Shown here piece by piece: positions 1 through 13,725 of a DNA stretch of 64,000 bases. How positions within the stretch are numbered: the first letter of the stretch is position 1; every line of letters starts with the position of its first letter. The notes under the pieces were generated by a model. It was not told where the DNA came from. It searched no databases and saw only the letters and a program-made list of their open reading frames with translations. The position numbers and the translations under genes were made by a program. The DNA comes from Polyodon spathula (lineage: Eukaryota; Chordata; Actinopteri; Acipenseriformes; Polyodontidae): contig NC_054537.1 of NCBI RefSeq assembly GCF_017654505.1, positions 67,004,645-67,068,644 of the forward strand, written 5' to 3'.

Positions 1-2050
1 AGAAAATCATGGTTCCTATTACACTGAAAAAGGCACTAGCCAAAACATTAGTGTTGAGTTCTGACTGATGATTTTGAAGTTATGGATGAAAAAAAAAAAA
101 AAATCCTAGTTAAAAGATTCTGCTGGGATAGGTAAATGTTTTGATTTAAATAACTCTACAAAAAATAACTTAAGCTGTCACTTGTGATACTGTAGGTATT
201 TTTTTATTGTGTGACTGTATTAAAATATGTTGAACTCTGCAATGTGTGATGTATTGATTTATACTAAAACCATTTTTTAGTAGTCATATTTCTATGGAGT
301 GGCAGTCTGGCTCTAAAATTATAATACATTTTCTAACAATCTACCAGCCCTTAGAAAACATGATTAAAATCAATTTAGCAAAGACACTTATGCTATGTTG
401 TTAGACTATGTTTGTACTGATGACAATGTATTTAGATGGCATACATACATCTGTTTGACAATGAAACCAAGTCACTAAACCTTTGATGAATTTTGTGCAG
501 TAGTTTAGCATTGGTAAACAAGGGGACTTTAGGTTATGTCCACACTCCAGTTTCGAGAACCAAACTCGAAAATGTTCTAATTAATCCAGCTCAAAAGGAG
601 CCCATACTGAAGCACCATTTCATGTTAAATCAGGATCAATGCATACAAGCACTATTAAAATAGTTTGACTACAGTTCCTAGCAGCTCATTGGACAGTGGG
701 GCTTAATTTGATAGTATCCCTTCATGCACTGTATTTTATGTTTACAAACCCACAAATATGGAGCCAATGCTCACAGAAGATATGTCACTACTTAACATTC
801 ACGTTATGGCTTTGTTTCAGTGATGGAGAAGGCAGCAATGGTCTTGATATAGGCAGGCTATAAATTATGCCATAAATAATAATTTTATGCTTCAAAAGCA
901 TGCTTCTTTGGACTAGTGTTACAATTAAATTGTATATAGTGAAGTTGTATGAGTATCTTTCTCCTTCAGGCACCTGTTCTGAGTATTTGCAATGTCCATG
1001 CGGCAAACATATCAAAGTACATTTTTGGATATTGAGATACATACAAAATGTTCAGTATCTCTTCTGACAAACCTCATTACCTGGTGCAATGTAATTTAGA
1101 ACTGGACTCGAGACTCCCTTCTGAGATGGTCTGAGTCTGGTTCTTGAGTATGGTATTGAATGCTCTGTAGTGTAGCTGCTTACTGTATTTAGCACTTTTA
1201 AGCCGGTTTAAACAGTATAAATGCAACACATCACAGTTCAAATTATTAGGTTTGGAAACTATACACTTGCCACTTTAAAGAATGTAATACTATTTGTCAG
1301 CTCAACTGTTGTTGGAGTTTTGACATAGATAAATGCAGAATTAATAAAATGTTCTGTTTCTCTGTTTGAGCCACATAATACTGGGAAAACTACAGTGCTT
1401 TCTTATCTGAATAAGCATTATTACAAGAGTAAATGGGCCCTATTATATTTGCTGAGCAAACATTATCATTCGGCTAGGGTTTGAAAAACATTGACATCTT
1501 ATATAGTTCTACCCGTTCATAATACTGTTTGTGTTTCCCTTTTGCATTGGTTTGGATAGATAGACAAACTTAATTGCATCTGGTGCAAATAAATCAAAAT
1601 AAATCCCCAGTGATAATCAGTTTAACAGTTTCCTCTGTGTAACAAATGCTAATTCAAGCATGTGAATGTTATATATGTATAAATGACCGTATAAAATATG
1701 TACACACTGTAGGTAAATCCTCACTGATATTCCATTCCTTAAAAAGAAATCATGCGGCACAGGCATATTTAGAAATAGTTTTAAAACAAATGCATAGTAA
1801 TCTGCTTTAGAGTTTTACAGTTTACTTCTGACATTGGCCATATCTGAAAAAAACCTGCACAGAGATAATGCAAGTTGTTATCTTTCATACAGTACGAGCC
1901 CCAAAAAGGACATATTCTGGGGGTTGAAATTTTAAGTACATCTACCCCTTGCATGTCTGTATGCAACATGCATTTATTCACTACAACTGCAACTGCAACT
2001 GCAACTGCAAATAAAAACAAAACATTATTCCACCATTAAAATCTCGATTC
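1..2050. other. AT-rich intergenic sequence, no gene seen
   Basis: No coding or RNA gene recognised. A small (AACTGC)n repeat of about five units lies at 1984-2010. Confidence 0.6.
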
Positions 2051-2052
2051 AT

Positions 2053-2940
2053 CAATCAATCAAACAATCAATCTTTATTTTATATAGCGCCTTTCATAGT
2101 GGAACACCATCACAATGCGTTCTACAAGATGCAGTAAATTCAAGAAAATCCATAATGGTTCAAATAGAGAAATGCATCAAACGTGACATACAGTGGAAAG
2201 TACATAATACAAGATAGTAGCATAATACATGAAAATAGTACACTAAATACAGTGGAAAGTGCATAATACATGAAATAGTACAATAAATACAGCAGAAAGT
2301 GCAGAATACATGATAGTCACAATACGTGAAATAGTAGCAGAGAACAGGTGGGTTTTGAGAGTTGATTTAAAGCGAGCTACGGTCAGAGCATCACGCACCA
2401 AAGCTGGGAGAGAGTTCCAAAGAGTCTGAGCCATAAAGCTAAATGAGCATTGTCCAAGTGTGGTGCACTTTTGCTTGGGGATAACAAGTAGGCCAGAGTC
2501 AGAGGACCTCAGCGCAGGCAGGGATATAGCGGATCAGCAGGTTGAGGAGGTACTCGGGATCTGTGTGATGAAGGGTATTGTAGATGAACAGGAGAGTTTT
2601 CAAAATAATCCTGAACTTTACAGGTAGCAAGTGCAGCTGGGCAAGACAGGGGTTGGGTGATGTGATCCCGTTTTTTACATCTGGTAAGGATTCTAGCAGC
2701 AGCATTCTGAACTAGCTGCAGTCAGTTTATGGTGCGTGCAGGGAGACCACCATAAACAGAGAGTTTCAGCAGTCGAATCGAGAGGAGACAAACACATAAC
2801 AAAGTATCTCCGCATCCGGGAAGAAAAGGTAGGACCTGACTTTAGAGATGTTTCGAAGATGGTAGAAGGAAGATTTGACCACGGAGGAGATGTGGGCATC
2901 AAAGGAAATCATATTGATTTCAAAGTAATATTCCAATTTA
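2053..2940 (-). mobile_element. L2-type LINE, 3' end with reverse transcriptase tail
   Basis: Minus-strand frames read SSVVKSSFYHLRNISKVRSY, LVQNAAARILTR, LLPVKFRI and LWNSLPALVRDA in succession. These are hallmarks of the C-terminal part of L2-like ORF2. The element ends on the minus strand with GGCGCTATATAAAATAAAGA and an ATTG/TGAT repeat tail. Several frameshifts show it is dead. A related tail lies at 41161-41272. Confidence 0.8.
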
Positions 2941-4125
2941 CTGTAAATTAAACTCACCTCCAACAACATATATGTAAAGACCTGATCTTACACAACGGAG
3001 ATAAACCAAATGAAGATTTGCCTTTGTAAAAGTATTTTGAGCAGCAAGACTGACTATATACCTTCACATATTTATTAAACTCTATGCAAATGATAAAAAC
3101 TGTAATAAAAAGACACTATACAACAGTTGTTTGCAGATACAGTTGTGAAATGAGTTGCAAAACTGACTGAAATGTTCAATGTTTTAAAATACCAGCTAGT
3201 ATTTCGCAATATGTACAAACTTTTTTACGGAATCATTTTAAAGTGACTTTGAAACTTGGGTGGAGTGACTGCTTTCAAAAGGAGCTCAATTCAAAACACA
3301 GATTACACTACAGCACTATGCCAACAAGAATCAAAGGGGACTCTAATTTTAGCGCTTGCAGTTAACTAACATTTTTGTAAGCAGAATGTTTCACTGTTGC
3401 TCAGATTATGCTGTCTAAAGGGCACCTACAGCTTTGATCTTCACTCACATCTGCTTTTACTGACTGTAAAAAAAAAGAAACGCTGATGTTTCTTTTGACA
3501 CCATTTTATTTGCTTCTCTCTAAATAAGGTCATATCCATTCTTACAGTAGTTACATGGTGACACATGTGAAATGAGCCCTTCAGCAATGGCTAACACAGG
3601 AAGTGGTGCATGAAAAATCTTAAACCAGTTGGATCGTGGGATAATACTGAGGAAAACTGATGTGTGCTAGTGGCTGTAAGCTCTGCTTTCTAGTCCCACC
3701 TACTGTATAAGAGATACGTAGCATTTTCATAAACCTTCTCCGCCTTGAACAATCAACTTTAAAAAACTGATGAATGCAAACCAAAAGGAAGTATTTTACA
3801 GCCAATACATGTTTGATTTTAATTATTTATGTTGCAATAAAACAAAAAAACTGTCATGATGTAGAATCTCGATATGTTTTTTTTGGAAAATCCCACGCCT
3901 AATATAAATAAGAGGGCTTAGGCAAAGGATCCTTGTGAAATGTTAATTAGCTTATTTTTCAATGCAGACCTTGAAAGCAAACCACACACAGAGTAACCAA
4001 GGAAACAATGTTACTGGAAAACACACTGTGTATCACAAGTGCTTATCTCAGCACGGTACATTCTAAGCAGGCTGTTTAAAGTCAGCTTCATTCAACCACC
4101 AAAAATATATCATACAGACCTTTGT

Positions 4126-4196
<71 letters not shown>

Positions 4197-5785
4197 GATA
4201 CTAACTAATAAGTAACAAATATACAGATGGAGCATGTTCACAATGTGAGAAATAAGCCACATGCAACATATTTATGTTTACAAGTCAAGCCCCTCACAAA
4301 TGGGTAGCCAACACATTGTTTTTAACATGGTGGCAGTAACAAACTACTACAACTAAGCAACATGTACAATTATAAATTCTGCAACAATCCTTCATATCGT
4401 ACCTATTAGAAAGAACATGCTAATTTATATTTTTGATTGCCTTTTTAGACTTACATTTGTGACAAGAATGATGGGCTGTGGACAACTGTGATGAACAAAT
4501 GACTACATAGCACTGCACTCAATTCAGTGTGACCCAAGCCTGGACTCCATTTTACACCTTCCTTTGCAGCTTGTCTGCCTAATGTAGCAGTTAGCAGTTA
4601 ATATCTGATCAGTGATCTGTTTCAGCAGCTTTGTAGCTTCTTGTTGCAGAACAAGGGAATGGTTAACTTGAAGATCTGCTGTTAATGTGTAATCACTATC
4701 ACAATATCAGTGACTCATGCATGCGACAATCTTTGGTGGCAATAAAACAACAACAGAATAAAATAAAAGAACACAACACTCACCAGTGCTGGCAACTCAG
4801 GACATCATGGGGGAATGAATGTCAACACAGGGTTCAGTAATAGCAGCAACACTGTGCAATGGATTTGAACCATTTCAATAATTCATGCCTAATCCCCTTA
4901 TCAGTGGTAGAATGCACAGCTGCAAACTAGTGGGAAAACTAATGAATAATTTAAATTGGAAATACATTTCACTTGTTGGAGCTTTTGTACACATCAAGCA
5001 GATTTCTGTGTGGAAGCAGATGCTTAAGATGTTCTTGTTACAATGCAAGATATCAAGATCACACATTAGGGGGTCTATTTGCAAAGACACTGCTGTTGCC
5101 ACATCATTAAAGATAAACAGCTAACAGTGCATTGGGAGTGATTACAGTAGATTCCCCACCATTTAGATAGTAAGAAATACTTTGAGGCAAAATGTTTTTT
5201 TTTTTTTTTTTTATATATTTTCTTTCAATATTTCTAGTTCTAAATTAGAAAAGAAAGAAGTCAGTAGTACAAAAACATAAAAATCGATAACATAAATACT
5301 GTCTCTCATGAAGAATGTGTTATTAACTCCTCGTGATCTGCATTGAAAGACCACAAAGTATGGTTCGAGGATCTAGAGTAATCATTTATGAAAGGAAATT
5401 CCAATAAAGAAACCGTGGCAAGACTGATTTCCACATGACCCACTGATTTGAAATACATGGTATTTCAAACACTTTTTTGTTTACTCTCACTCATACCCCC
5501 ACTCATTGACATACTGAACGGCTGCAAATACAAAATTAGAGCCATCAGTAACATGAAAAAGAAGGTCCCCATGATCTACAGCTACTGTATGATCATGTGG
5601 AAATGTATATAGACTGATACTCTCAATAACTTGTGATAAAGAATTCCCTATCCAAGTTTCATCACACTTGTCTAGCTATATGTAAAAAAATACTGAATAC
5701 GCATTACATAAATGACATACTTTAAAGTACCCATGACTGAAAAAAAGGTAAATAAGTAATAATGGCATTTTTATAAAAGATACCA
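2941..5785. other. Intergenic, no gene seen
   Basis: No conserved frame recognised. It contains the TAA microsatellite at 4126-4196 and several poly-A or poly-T runs. Confidence 0.6.
4126..4196. repeat. (TAA)n microsatellite
   Basis: About 23 uninterrupted TAA units. Confidence 0.97.
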
Positions 5786-5882
5786 TCAGGGGTCAGCAAC
5801 TTGTCTGTACACAGACATGCATGTCCGTGGCAAGACTTATCCACGTCCGTGGCAGTGAATACGTCTCACACATGCAAGGAAT
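5786..5882. mobile_element. Possible hAT-type terminal sequence
   Basis: CAGGGGTCAGCAAC at 5788 resembles the terminal repeat of hAT DNA transposons and is followed by repeated CCGTGGCA words. The partner end is not found; the sequence runs into the DIRS fragment. Confidence 0.3.
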
Positions 5883-5955
5883 TCTTATAGAATGTCCGTT
5901 TGTTTGATCGTGGCCAAGATTCGGCTGCGGAGATCAGACTCAACAGTTTTTGGAA

Positions 5956-6560
5956 CTATACCAAGGGGACCTTCAATCCCTGGAACAGGGAGAGGCAACC
6001 CTGAATAGCTGCTACTCTGTCGTCTGACAGGCATGCACGCATCGTATTGGAGTCCAGCAGGAGCCCCAAGTACATTGTGCACTGCACCGGTATAAGACAA
6101 CTCTTTGCATTGTTGATGGTGAGGCCCAGCCAGACCAGATGCTGTGTCATAATTGCCGTGTGGGCCATTGCTCCCTCTCGCAGCTCAGTGCAAATCAGCC
6201 AGTTGTCGAGATAGTTGAGTACTCTGATCCTCTGCAACGGCAAGGGGGGCACGATAGTACCCAGACACTTCGAAAATGTAAGAGGAGCTAGGGAGAGGCA
6301 GCACGGAGAACTTGTAAACACTTCCCTGAAAAGTGAAGTGGTGGTACTTCCTGTGCTCTGGACGAATGGGAACGTGAAAATACGTGTCCTGTAAGTCCAC
6401 AGTGGTGAACTAGTCATCTGGGCAGACTGATTGGAGCATTTGGAACCTCCATTCCTTCAAGAACTTGTTGAGGTATCTTAGTTCTAAGATGGGGCGAAAG
6501 TCACCGTCCTTCTTGGGTATCAGAAAATGTCTCGATTAGAACCCTTCTCCTCAGGAATTG
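5956..6560 (-). pseudogene. DIRS reverse transcriptase fragment, YLDN at the active site
   Basis: Two overlapping frames give RT fingers and palm: TVDLQDTYFHVPIRPEHRKY, then YLDNWLICTELREG, LGLTINNAKSCLIPVQCTMY and LGLLLDSNTMRACLSDDRVA. The second aspartate of YLDD is Asn. A TAG splits the frame before TVDLQD. Confidence 0.75.
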
Positions 6561-6810
6561 GGGTCTACTAGACGAATGGCTTGCTTGCACAACAAGGTGA
6601 CCACTTCCTTTTTGACTACCGAGATCTGAAGAGGGTCCGACACAGATGTGTGCATGACACCTCAGAAGGAGGAGGTCCCAAATGGAACTGCAGCAAGTAA
6701 CCGTTGTGCACGCAATGGCTTGGACGCACCACACCCTTCGTTCCTTGTGTTCTGTGGAGGGGCTCGATTTCCCGTCGCCACTGTGGCCCTGGGACCATCC
6801 TGCCAACGAC

Positions 6811-7503
6811 TCAACCTACCCCGCCCCGGAGCACGGGAGGGAGCAGTGCGGCCACCTGCCAAGATGCTTCGCGTTGTCGAAGGGAGTGCTGTAAGATTTC
6901 ATTCACAGTTGCTCCCAGGGATATCGGAGTGTCCAGTAATGCCACCAGATCTGCGTCGGGCACCCTTGCATGCAACAGCCATAGCTCTCTGTGAGCCACC
7001 ACCAGGCTTGTCAGTCTCTGGCCTAGGGCTTGTCCTTGAAGACCAGAGACCTGGAGCAGCATACTCAAGAGGAGACGGAGCTCTGGGAACCAGGTCTCTG
7101 TGAGCACTCTATCAAAATATGCAGTGAGAATACCCACAGTGTTAGCCAGGTGGGTCACCTGCGCCTCCGCTACATAAGCCCTCTTTAGGTGTGTCTCTGT
7201 AACCCTACACTGAGGGTTCGGGCACATAGGGTCCCTAGACAATCCTCCCACCGGCAGGGTCTTAACCAAGGCCGCGATGGTAAGGTCAACCGGGGAAAAT
7301 CCTGCCAGGCCCAGTTTCTCTGTGACTTTCAATGAAACAAGCCAATCGGCTTGCTTCGACACACTCGGTGCTGATGGCAGTCGATCCCAAGAGCAGCGTA
7401 CCTCCTCCATAAAATCAGGGAATGGTGGCAAGGGCTGCGTGGTGGGAGCTACTACCCAAGTCCAAAACACCTGGATGGGTGGATGGGTTGGGGCAGCCGG
7501 CAA
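6811..7503 (-). pseudogene. DIRS gag-like frame, 230 codons
   Basis: An open frame whose second half aligns with gag-like ORF1 of DIRS elements (VTHLANTVGILTAYFDRVL, VVAHRELWLLHARV). It starts inside the element and runs into the RT region with a frame change. Its function in the retrotransposon would be nucleic-acid binding; here it is part of a dead copy. Confidence 0.65.
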
Positions 7504-8215
7504 TGTCTTCTCTACAGCAGGTCTGGAAAAATACAGCCCCCAAAATTATTTTTTAGCTGTTGCACAACACAGGCAAGTGGGTTACCGTGTGCACACTGTA
7601 GATGTGTCAGCGAGAGTATTTAGTCGACAACAATAACAATAAATATATTTTTATATGTATTAAAACTGCCACTTGGCAGCCAGTGGAGTCGCTCGACAGT
7701 GGCAGAGCCTAGCCCCGGTGGAGGACGTGCTCCCACACAATTGAAAGGCTGTAAAAGACAGCAACACTCACCTCTTTAAATTAATACTGAATAAGCACTT
7801 GACTCACTTTCCACAGATAGGAAAGCAGTCGCCTGCAACGCAACCACATGTAGGTTGCTGAGGAAAAAGAAAGAAAATGGCTAAATCAGGAGTCACTGAT
7901 TCTGTGAAAGCGGCAAGCCAGCTTTCAGCCTGAAAGGCAAGGGAACTGCAGTAGACTCGAAACTTTTTTTCACATTACACTCAGATACCAACACAGAGGG
8001 TCTTACCTTACCATCTTGAGAGACAAAAAGAAAAATGGCTTCCGCGATATGACAGGGACCGAGGGTGTCATACCAAGAAGGGGCCTATTGGCAGCTCTGA
8101 TACAGAGAGCTCAGAAAATACCTATCAATAGGCAGGCATATCCCACAGGTAATGTTGTAGGTGGTCATCTTCAAATTGAAAGGGAGCTAACTGTACCATT
8201 GCTTGCACTGTATAT

Positions 8216-9395
8216 AAAAAATAACTTCCCTTTTTCTAGTAATTATTATGGATTTTGTAACCACTATATTAATGTTCTATTTAGATTTTTTGAAAAATCT
8301 CCATGGTATAAATAATCCAACAGCCAAACAATGATCATGTCCCTGCTTATCTTGTCCAAAATGTTTGCTCTTTAGGTAATCAAATAAACCAGAGATAAAA
8401 ATGAAGAAAAATAAATCCTACATCAACATCAGGTTTGTTTCGGTTAAAATCTGTATCTCTGTGTTGCGGTTCTAAGGAAATTTGCTATCTTTAACAACTT
8501 CTAATAGTTTAACAGTTTGTTTTACTGCCACCTTACACTTTATGATGTTTGCAATGATTCTGTCTATTTCCAGTGCTGCTGTTCAAATACTGAGCTTTCT
8601 TTATTTTTTGATTTAAGGGGATTTAAGTTGACTTCAGGGATTGACTAGCTTTCTCTTGTATTCCCTTGTTCCTTGTGGTCAAGATAAGATTGTTTCCCAA
8701 GGGCTGATCCAGAATTGGAAAAACATCAACACATGTACACAGTGCTCCAGATAAAGTGTTGGGTCTGGGAGTAACTTACTGTCTAATTTTAACACTGAAA
8801 GAGTACAATGCAACATTATTTAGAAGTCATAAGTAATCTTGATAAATACTGTAAAATATTTAATGGCAATGGGGTAGGCATTAAAAAAGAACCTTCCATT
8901 TTAACAGCATCCACTTGTGGGTTCTTTATCGTCTCAGTGCATTTTTTTCAAGGTACAGTATCACATTGACTGCAAATTAATTATATTACTTACATTTTAA
9001 CATTAAATTCTTAAACTCAGTGAACATGTTAAAATTTAAATATAAAGCCATTCAGATAATTAAAATAAGGAAATGCGCTTCAATCTGTGTAGCTTCACAT
9101 TTTTTCTTATTCTTATTGTGATTTGCTGCAAAGGTAACAGGGCTAGCCCGATTGGATAATGTTGGGTTGGGTTTTCTTGTATACAGTTTCCAAGTAACTG
9201 AAGACATTGTATTCTGTAGTTGTTAATGGAATGTGCTGAGCCACCGAGCCAAGGTCTATCATTTTTTATATTTTGAATACAACCCAGAAACTTTGCAACA
9301 GATGGTGTGGGATCTGATGACAGATGTGTTTTTAAATAATATACACTTAAATGTATGTGGGAAATGTCATATATATCAGATTTGTAGGTATTTCA
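8216..9395. other. Intergenic, nothing recognised
   Basis: AT-rich sequence without conserved frames or clear repeats. Confidence 0.55.
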
Positions 9396-9850
9396 GTATA
9401 TATAGTCTACAACCCCTTTCAAAATGTTCACCTTTTGTTGCTTTATAGCCTGGCATTAAAATGCATTAAAATAGTTTTTTTTTTCCATTTATCTACACAT
9501 CCTACCCCACATCTTCCAAGTGAAATTTGAGAAAAGTAATTAAAAATAAAACTGAAATAGCTTGGTTGGATAAGTGTCCATCCCCTTTGTAACAGCAATC
9601 TTAAATTAGCTCAGTTGTAACCAATCGCCTTCAAAATCACATACCAATATAGTGGCTTTAACCGGTGTTAATTTGTTTAACAGACCTCCCAGGCAAGAAA
9701 TGCAAATCAATACTTAGATATTTCTTTAAACAAACACTGCACAGCAATACAACCTAGTGAGGAGTGACTGGCAGTACATCAGGCCCAAAGCCACAGCAAC
9801 AGTCATAAAGCTTCCATCTGTGTTCAAGCGGGCGAACATTAAAACTACTT
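9396..9850 (+). mobile_element. Probable Tc1-like element remnant (5' end)
   Basis: The words ACAACCCCTTTCAAAATGTTCACC, split by mutation, then TTTTGTTGCTTTATAGCCTG resemble the terminal repeat of Tc1-like elements of fish. Text downstream (AAACAAACACTGCACAGCA) looks like the pre-transposase region. No transposase or right end remains. Confidence 0.35.
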
Positions 9851-12543
9851 ACCTTTGTTCTCGTTTTTTATGATGGTGTAAGAACAGGTGACCTTTTGTG
9901 AGATCATAGAAAGAAAAAAAACAAGGGCTGTTTCTGACCCTCTGTCCAATTGGAAGATTGAGGAAACAAGCATAGAACCTAGTAGGAGGAAACCATCGTA
10001 AACAACTGATCTAAAAAGTCTGCACCAACCTGACATACAGGATTTATATGCAGGGTGCATTTTCCTTCACTGTACTACTCTGTATCTTTTGGATATTATA
10101 ACCACTTCATTTACAATAAAGCCTAACCAAGAATCACAGAGCCAAACCGTTGTGAAAAGGGCCATCATGCTCAGATAAAGATTCCACAGAGAAGCGTCAG
10201 GCTAAACTTATCAAAACATACAAGCTAAAGACCTCAAATTTGTATTATTTAAAATCAAGAACCTATAACTGATTATACAATAGGGTGAATATATGTCCAT
10301 CTGTGTGAAATGTTTAAAACTTAACTCTGCTACACAGACTGATCATTTGTGATATCTAAACAAATATTTCAATGCCTTTTATTTCAAGCAATAGTTGGAA
10401 GTGCCAAACCTCCGTCTGTGTGTGCATTGCCTCACCCTGTGTGATGCACCTGCCTGCGTTAACCAAGATCGCTACAATATTTTTAGGAGATGTTATAAGC
10501 AGAATAAAATGAATATCATAAAGCTACAGTGTTTTGGCATCTAACATCATTAGGTAGCACAAATGGAATTGATATATTTATAATACTTTTATATTCAATT
10601 GTAACTTTTTTACTCATTTTGGAATCTCTCTTATATTTATCAATAAAATGAGTGAGCAAATTTCAGTGTTAAATGATGCTTCATTGTTAAGTATTTGCTC
10701 ATTGCTAAGTATCTGTTCAGTTTAGTTTACTTTGTTTCACATGCTGTTTTTTTCATACACTGTATGTTGTATAAACAGAACTTTGCTTTCAGGAAATAAA
10801 GGCTTACTTTTTACACTTGAGGATAACGACAGAATTTAACATTCATTACAACACAATAAAACCCTATTCCCATCCGATGTAATGGAGCCACAGAAAGGCG
10901 GACAGGCAGCCCAACTGATTCCTATCTGCAAAGTGGATAAGGCTGTATGTTATTTTAGGTCTATCGATACTGTTTGTCCTTGAAGTCTTGTAGAATCATT
11001 AACTAAAGGCATTCAAACTATTCACAAGAAATCCCGCAAGTTTAAAAGTTTACTAGTTAAACACCAATCTTGAGTTGAGTGACTCTTAATTATTTTTTAA
11101 TTTCTGAGAAGGGTAAAGTCCCCTGTACAGTTGCATAACTCTGTATTACCAGACAACGAGAATCCCACTGGTAATGGGGCATTACAATCTCAAATCAGAA
11201 AAATGGTAACCCCTTCTTTATGAAGCAAGCAGACGCTGTTTGCGTTTTGTTTAAACGAGCTCCAAGAAATGCCTTAAACAGTGCCTTTAACCATTAAAGC
11301 AGTTTCCACTACAGTGTTCCAGAAGGTGATGGCATTAAAACAGAAACAATAGATCCTTACATCTGCATGGTTCTCAAAATAGTAAACTACATATAGTTGA
11401 CATATTGTTAAATATCATGTGTGGGTGGATTTACACAGAGTCGAGGTGGGAGGGTACAGAGACAGACAGCATGACTACCCAGGCTACCAAGGCTTGGGGT
11501 AATGGGACTGATTTAGCTGTGGTTGGTTACTTGTACCAGCAAAGAAAGTACACATTACCTGACCTGTTTGTGGCCATTTTTCTTATTGACATATTACTCA
11601 TCTCCAATACCAGTAGGGGTTTAAACTACACTGCAGGATACTAATGCAAGATTTCCATATAGTGTGCAAGATAATTATGACAATATTTAAATAGTCAAGA
11701 GTCATGTACAGTTCCTCATAACATTCAAATCAAATACAGTTAAGTATTAACATTTTCTATATGGATTAGAGATATCAAAGCTATGCAGATTGTGCCACTT
11801 CAGATAATGCTATCTGCTTGTTACAACTGTGCATTTTTGCTGAATGTTAAGTCTTTCAGGCCTGTGAATTTGCTCAGGTGAGATACAGCAACGAAGGTCA
11901 GCAGAACGATTTTTAATTACAATTATTATTATTATTTTCCAATTTAGGGAACACAGGAAAGTGTATGTGGCTTAAATCAGAGAACAATAAAAATGTTTAA
12001 AAATCCAATGAAATTCTGCTTAATAAAAAGAGCGATAAAAATTAGTTGAAGATTGAGGTACATGTAAGCTTAAAGAAAGAAGATCTTGTAGATATTATAT
12101 AAACTGCCTTTTGACTGTTGATCTGTATATATAAATAAAGTGTACAGTAGGTTAACAGAACCTTGTTTTCATTGTCTGTCTTGGAAATGCTTGGACTACT
12201 GAGAGATGCACTGGTCTTAGACATGGCTGGTAGAAATGTAATAAATAAGTTAGAAGGTTAAACCAATGAAGTCCTAGTTTTAGGGCATATGGCTAAATTT
12301 CATAAAACCTTAAATACCAAATGCATGCCAGTTTCTACATTTAAAAAACAAAACAAAACAAAACCAAAAGATATATAGGTTGCTGTAGCTGCAAGATGAC
12401 TTCTTACATTATACCAAGCATTGTTCACAAACAGAGATGATGTGAGAATTGTAACATCAGATAATTCTTACCTCCAGTTCAGGAAAAATGGCATGAGTCT
12501 AAGAATTTCCTACAGTTTATTCCTCAACTTTTTTCCAACACAG
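9851..12543. other. Intergenic, nothing recognised
   Basis: No conserved frames. A minus-strand exon-like frame starting MSKTSASLSSPSIS at 12224, after a pyrimidine-rich TTTCTACCAG, could not be assigned. Confidence 0.5.
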
Positions 12544-12630
12544 GGAGAGGAACCGAGAGTCAAACTTGAACTAATGGAGGTGCTGGAAAAACTGAAAAAG
12601 AAAATAGATACCGCAGTCGACTCTATCTAG
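12544..12630 (+). CDS. Orphan terminal-exon-like frame, unassigned
   Basis: A strong pyrimidine tract and CAG precede 29 residues reading GEEPRVKLELMEVLEKLKKK and IDTAVDSI, ended by TAG. The helix-like, charged composition and codon use look coding, unlike surrounding sequence. I recognise no family and see no upstream exon, so this could be a last exon, a relic, or chance. Confidence 0.25.
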   Translation, partial: GEEPRVKLELMEVLEKLKKKIDTAVDSI

Positions 12631-13110
12631 CTACAAAGACGGAATTAGTGATAGTCTACTGTTTAAACCATTAATAGAAGTTATAATAATTACCATTCCT
12701 AAAATACATCTACATACATTAATATTAAAAGAAAACAACAAAACAAAGAGTTAATTCACTCTTCTTATAACCCAACAGCCATTGTATGTATCTAGCCATA
12801 ACGGAGGAGTCACCAGACAACCAAAATATGAGACTATATAAAATTGGGTTCTAAAGAAGTGTTTTTTTTTTTTTTTACTGTTTTATATTTTTTGTTTGTT
12901 TTATGTTATTTTTTTACTTAACATGAGCCGTGAACTTAAGGTATCCAATTAGAACATCACAAGCAGTTTCAGAAAACTTTTCATTTGCCTGGGCTTACAT
13001 ACCCCGATGCACTAATCACGGGCTAATGTTACCTTAGGTAAGGAGATCAGTGCAAACCAGGGTCTCTGAAACCAATAAACTGCAAGGAAACTCCAGGAAA
13101 CGGCAACAGT

Positions 13111-13140
13111 GCTGTGTATAGATTTCAATCTATACACAGC
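13111..13140. repeat. Perfect 13-bp hairpin
   Basis: GCTGTGTATAGAT, loop TTCA, then its exact reverse complement. The stem does not extend, so a microRNA hairpin is unlikely. Confidence 0.9.
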
Positions 13141-13725
13141 TAAAATATCTTTATGGAAGAAAGATGAATTCCAAGGTTAGCAAAAGGGTAAACCAATTGG
13201 TGCTTTTATCACCTATTACACAATTGTTATGGAAATTTGAGTTATGCTGCTGCACTATTCAATATCATCTTGAGTAAATTGAGTCATAAAAATAAAGATC
13301 TTTGTAATTAGGAAGGCATGTGTGGAACCTTCACCACCAAAAAAAAAAAAGAAAAACAAAGTTTTTTTTACTGCACGTATAATGTTCAGTAAATACTCTC
13401 AACCACAGTGTAAATGGTATGGGAGGTGGAACAATAATAAGGACTTTACAGGCATGGCCAGGTCACAGTACTTCTGATCACAGTCCACACTTGGTTTCAC
13501 AATGTACAGTAGTTTGAGGACAATACGTCTTTATGATTGCTAGCATACTTCGTGGAGAAAACCTTTGCACTTTCAGAAAAGAAACATAAGTATGAGTATT
13601 GTCTTATATTAAATGTTATATAGATAAAAAAAAAAAAAAAACATTATTAGGATACCTCACATATCATTGGTTTTGTGTGCCAAAATGGTGGCCTGTTAGT
13701 CAAGAATTGGAGTCCTTCAGGACAT

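Larger units (their letters stand above)
5885..8215 (-). mobile_element. DIRS-type retrotransposon fragment (5' leader, gag, partial RT)
   Basis: Minus strand, in order: a leader near 8.2-7.7 kb, a gag-like frame (7503-6811) with RELWLLHARVPDADLVALLD and REASWQVAALLP, then reverse transcriptase (6560-5956) with LRYLNKFLKEWRFQML, TVDLQDTYFHVPIRPEHRKY and NYLDNWLI. These are typical of vertebrate DIRS1-like elements. The RT is split by frameshifts, its YxDD motif reads YLDN, and no RNase H, methyltransferase or tyrosine recombinase follows. The 3' half is missing. The GC content is higher than in flanking DNA. Confidence 0.8.

Noticed and set aside
6648..7103. 151-codon plus-strand open frame
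   Set aside because: Antisense shadow of the DIRS gag and RT region.
13111..13140. MicroRNA precursor at the perfect hairpin
   Set aside because: The stem is only 13 bp and does not extend into flanking bases.
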